From CAMAPP01 sp046153685 (GTDB taxonomy: Bacteria; Pseudomonadota; Alphaproteobacteria; CADEGL01), in contig JBJXGH010000003.1 in assembly GCA_046153685.1 (NCBI GenBank), forward strand, positions 1-7,963: a stretch of DNA of 7,963 bases, written 5' to 3'. Within the stretch, counting starts at the first letter, position 1; each line of letters opens with the position of its first letter. Under the pieces are notes generated by a model that was not told the DNA's origin, made no database searches, and saw only the letters and a program-made list of their open reading frames with translations. Shown piece by piece: positions 6,056 through 7,963 of this stretch. A program made the translations under genes and the position numbers.

Positions 6056-7293
6056 AGCCCCGCCGCCAGCGCTGCCCCCGGCCAGGTCAGCAGCGCAAGG
6101 CGCACGGCGAAACCCGCCGAGCCGAGCTGCCAGGCAAAGGCGGTCTTTGCCAATGTGTTGGACGAAGTGGCGAGAATCACGGCTGCGACCGCTTCGTGCG
6201 CGCCGAGCCCGCCCGGGCCGACCATGCGCGAGACCGAAAGCGTCAGCGCGTCCACGTCCGTGAGACCCGCGAGGGCGGCGAGGGCATAGAGGCCTTGCCG
6301 GCCCGCCCATTCCTCAATGGCGTGGGAAAGCAAGACCACGGCCGCGAGCAGTGCGCCAAAGCGCAAGGCCATCGCGAATTCGAAGGGGTTGCGCGCCTCG
6401 ATGCCGTGCTTGCCGTCGCCTGCTCCTCGCCGGAGCGCGATCGTCGCCAGGGCATAGCCAAGCATGCCGGCGGCGAGCAGGGCCGGGGCCGCTTCTGCAA
6501 GCAATTGCGGCGCCGCGACGGCGAGAACGATCGCGACACGCGGATACATCGTGGCCGAGGCGATCGCCGCGCCGCCGGCGAGCAGCGTCGCGCTTTCCGG
6601 TGCGCCGCGCGCGCGCCGCGCGAAGGACGCCGTGACGGCAGTCGAGGATATGAGGCCGCCGGCCAGAGCGCCCAGCACCACGCCCGCCTGCCCGCCCGCC
6701 AGGCGAATGGCGAGATAGCCGGCATAGGACAGTCCGGCGACGAGCACCACCATCCACCACAATTCGTAAGGGTTCAGCGCCGCCCACGGTCCGAAACCGC
6801 GATCGGGCAGGACGGGCAGAAGCACGACCGACATGGCGAGAAGTTTCAAGGTCGCCATCAGCTCGCCGTACTCGATGCGCGCCAGCCAGCCGTGGAGCGC
6901 CGGCTTGATGCCGAGAAGGAGCGCGGTGAGCGCCGCGCCGGCCGCGGCCGCTTCCATCGGCCCCCGCACCGCAAGCGCGCCGAGCGCGAAGGTGACCATG
7001 GCGGCGATCGTGGTGGTGGTGCCGAAATCTTCTTGGGCGCGCGCCGAGCGCAGTCGGAACAGAACCACGAGGCCCGCGTGGGCGAGGAAGGCGGCGGCGA
7101 GAACGGCGCCGCCGAAATCTTCCGCCAGCGCCGCGGCGAGGCCGCCGAGGAAACCCGAAAGCGCAAAGCTGCGCGCGCCGGCGACGCGCGCGCCTTCGGG
7201 CTCGGCGCGTTCGTGCCAGCCGCGCTCGATGCCGATGAGCAGGCCGAGCGCGAACGACAATCCCAAGCGTCCGGCGAGTTCGATCGTATCCAT
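6040..7293 (-). CDS. MgtC/SapB N-terminal plus DUF4010 family membrane protein
   Basis: A 417-aa polytopic inner-membrane protein. The N-terminal part (about 1-135) has the MgtC/SapB-type motif LGLLIGIERGW (17-27) followed by ARSFALSGFLGGLAA and an EDFGTTT loop at 88-94. The C-terminal part carries DUF4010 marks: LNPYELWWMVVLVAGLSYAGY (173-193), GGLISSTAVTASFA (212-225), RNPFEFAMALRFG (301-313) and LTDVDALTLS (344-353). Members are annotated as MgtC-like or Mg2+-related, but the DUF4010 family has no firmly assigned function to my knowledge. The ATG at 7293 begins directly before TM1; a GGGA lies close upstream. It converges on the second transporter, overlapping its end by 16 nt, and diverges from yacG across 160 nt. 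There is no sign of truncation. Confidence 0.88.
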   Translation of the reverse strand: MDTIELAGRLGLSFALGLLIGIERGWHERAEPEGARVAGARSFALSGFLGGLAAALAEDFGGAVLAAAFLAHAGLVVLFRLRSARAQEDFGTTTTIAAMVTFALGALAVRGPMEAAAAGAALTALLLGIKPALHGWLARIEYGELMATLKLLAMSVVLLPVLPDRGFGPWAALNPYELWWMVVLVAGLSYAGYLAIRLAGGQAGVVLGALAGGLISSTAVTASFARRARGAPESATLLAGGAAIASATMYPRVAIVLAVAAPQLLAEAAPALLAAGMLGYALATIALRRGAGDGKHGIEARNPFEFAMALRFGALLAAVVLLSHAIEEWAGRQGLYALAALAGLTDVDALTLSVSRMVGPGGLGAHEAVAAVILATSSNTLAKTAFAWQLGSAGFAVRLALLTWPGAALAAGLYAFA

Positions 7294-7453
7294 GTCCCAG
7301 CGTTCCGGAGTCCTTGCGGATTCGGCTATGCTAGGCCAATTCGATCATCGGCGTACAAGGCCGATGGACGCTTAGGGTCGATTGATGCTTGGGGTTGCCT
7401 GGGGATTGAGGCCGCCCGAGCTCGACGAGAACCGGGGGCCGTGGGGAGCAGCG

Positions 7454-7666
7454 ATGGACCAGGAGACAAAGCGCGGCGCGAGCAAGCGCGACTGCCCGAT
7501 TTGCGGCAGGCCGACCGAGCGCCGCTTCAAGCCGTTTTGTTCGCACCGCTGCCAGGATGTGGATCTCGCGCGCTGGCTCAATGGCGTCTATGTTCTTCCG
7601 ACCGAGGAACAGCCCGAATCCTGGGACGATGTCGTGGTGCCGTTTCCCGAGCGCGGCGAGCGCTGA
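7454..7666 (+). CDS. yacG: DNA gyrase inhibitor YacG, small zinc protein
   Basis: A 70-aa zinc-ribbon protein. YacG binds GyrB and blocks DNA binding by gyrase in E. coli. The four Zn ligands are seen as C14-x2-C17 (CPIC) and C29-x3-C33 (CSHRC), followed by the family signature DVDLARWLNGVYVLP (35-49). The C-terminal tail is acidic and ends with PFPERGER. The spacing between the two Cys pairs (11 residues) is shorter than in E. coli (15), as in many alphaproteobacterial members. The ATG at 7454 was chosen because GGGGAG stands about 5 nt upstream and because it gives a normal length; the frame extends to a TTG at 7382, but those extra residues have no family counterpart. yacG usually follows the RNase E/G gene directly; here three genes lie between them. 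Confidence 0.93.
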   Translation: MDQETKRGASKRDCPICGRPTERRFKPFCSHRCQDVDLARWLNGVYVLPTEEQPESWDDVVVPFPERGER

Positions 7667-7700
7667 CGAGGTAGGCACGGCCGTGTGGAGATCCGCTCGT

Positions 7701-7724
7701 GGCCGGAGCCGGCCGGCCGGCCGG
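7701..7724. repeat. CCGG tetranucleotide tract before the tRNA promoter
   Basis: Four CCGG units in a row (7709-7724) are preceded by GGCCGGAG, giving a self-complementary tract that ends at the base before the putative -35 box of the tRNA promoter. It may fold into a hairpin ending the yacG transcript, although no T run follows, or simply be a short repeat tract. Confidence 0.6.
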
Positions 7725-7753
7725 TGGACAGGGTGGGGGAAACTTTCTATAAG
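7725..7753 (+). promoter_or_regulatory. Sigma70-type promoter for tRNA-Phe
   Basis: TGGACA (7725-7730, five of six matches to TTGACA) and TATAAG (7748-7753, five of six to TATAAT) are spaced by exactly 17 nt. Transcription would begin near 7760, a few nucleotides before the mature tRNA 5' end at 7764. This is the best promoter match in the window and its placement fits a stand-alone tRNA gene. Confidence 0.75.
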
Positions 7754-7763
7754 CCGCGACCGT

Positions 7764-7839
7764 GCCCAGGTAGCTCAGTTGGTAGAGCACGTGACTGAAA
7801 ATCACGGTGTCGCTGGTTCAATTCCAGCCCTGGGCACCA
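7764..7839 (+). tRNA. tRNA-Phe (anticodon GAA)
   Basis: A complete 76-nt cloverleaf. The acceptor stem GCCCAGG (7764-7770) pairs with CCTGGGC (7829-7835), then discriminator A and an encoded CCA (7837-7839). The D arm is GCTC/GAGC. The anticodon stem CGTGA/TCACG encloses loop CTGAAAA, with anticodon GAA at 7797-7799, reading UUC/UUU. The T arm is GCTGG/CCAGC around TTCAATT. All stems are fully paired, so the gene should be functional. tRNA-Phe after yacG is a conserved alphaproteobacterial arrangement. tRNA 3' ends are common integration targets; the flank just downstream is low in GC. Confidence 0.98.
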
Positions 7840-7963
7840 CTAATTCAAACACTTAGCGATTTTTGGCATTTGATGCTCAGGATTGTCGTGTAATTTTAGT
7901 GTAATCATGTCCGCGCGAGCGCGGAGAAGCTCGCGAGGCGAATGCGCTGGGCTTCGGAGACCA
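7840..7963. other. Low-GC tRNA 3' flank with phased direct repeat; possible attachment region
   Basis: Directly after the tRNA CCA, GC content falls to 24 of 70 (34%) over 7840-7909, then returns to high GC up to the window end. GTGTAAT occurs twice, at 7888-7894 and 7899-7905, start points 11 bp apart, about one helical turn. A 7-bp inverted repeat, CGCGAGC (7914-7920) and GCTCGCG (7929-7935), follows. No gene can be identified in the 124 nt; an ATG at 7907 opens a frame to the window end, but its 19 residues are Arg-rich and unrecognised. The pattern is compatible with the left boundary of an element integrated at the tRNA, but no integrase or duplicated tRNA end is visible in the window. 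Confidence 0.35.

Noticed and set aside
7328..7358. Minus-strand promoter for the DUF4010 gene (TTGTAC and TAGCAT)
   Set aside because: The spacer is 19 nt and the -10 match is modest, so I do not list it as a feature, although the position about 35 nt before the ATG is suitable.
5929..7674. A 581-codon open frame on the plus strand across the DUF4010 and yacG genes
   Set aside because: It is opposite or out of frame with clearly recognised families, very rich in Arg, Gly and Glu, and has no membrane or domain pattern.
7907..7963. Start of a downstream gene at ATG 7907
   Set aside because: Only 19 codons are visible, there is no Shine-Dalgarno, and the Arg-rich sequence matches nothing I know. 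It may be real but cannot be supported here.
1..7963. CRISPR arrays, IS elements, transposases, toxin-antitoxin pairs or defence genes
   Set aside because: No regularly spaced repeats, terminal inverted repeats or matching protein motifs were seen on either strand.

Overview
The window reads as chromosomal DNA of a high-GC (roughly two-thirds G+C) alphaproteobacterium. The gene run hisD - UPF0262 - low-molecular-weight phosphatase - infA - maf, followed further on by an RNase E/G gene, yacG and tRNA-Phe(GAA), is a conserved neighbourhood in that class. UPF0262 itself is essentially an alphaproteobacterial family. The order would suit a Rhodospirillales-like organism, but I cannot fix the genus from sequence alone.

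Layout: (1) Positions 2-2163, plus strand: the 3' end of hisD, then UPF0262, a CX5R phosphatase, translation initiation factor IF-1 and a Maf nucleotide pyrophosphatase. They are packed with overlaps or gaps of 3 nt, except for a 135-nt leader before infA. (2) Positions 2164-2807: an EutQ-like cupin gene on the minus strand, convergent with maf and divergent from the next gene, with a possible terminator at the maf/cupin junction. (3) Positions 2808-4226: an RNase E/G homologue that keeps its catalytic and 5'-sensor residues but lacks the Zn-link CPxC pair. (4) Positions 4296-6055: two tandem DMT/EamA transporters of identical length (293 aa), overlapping by 4 nt. (5) Positions 6040-7293, minus strand: an MgtC/SapB-DUF4010 membrane protein whose 3' end overlaps the second transporter by 16 nt. 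(6) Positions 7454-7839: yacG, then a good sigma70-type promoter and a complete tRNA-Phe with encoded CCA. (7) Positions 7840-7963: a short low-GC spacer (34% GC over 70 nt) with a phased direct repeat, then GC-rich DNA to the end with no gene I can identify.

The core genes join histidine synthesis, translation initiation, RNA turnover and nucleotide-pool or topoisomerase control. They probably share location rather than one pathway. The cupin, the two transporters and the DUF4010 gene look like accessory genes placed inside the usual maf-RNase-yacG order. I found no CRISPR array, transposase, toxin-antitoxin pair or recognisable new defence system. The points most worth checking are the tRNA-Phe 3' flank, the Zn-link-less RNase, two phased palindromes in front of it, and the tandem transporter pair.
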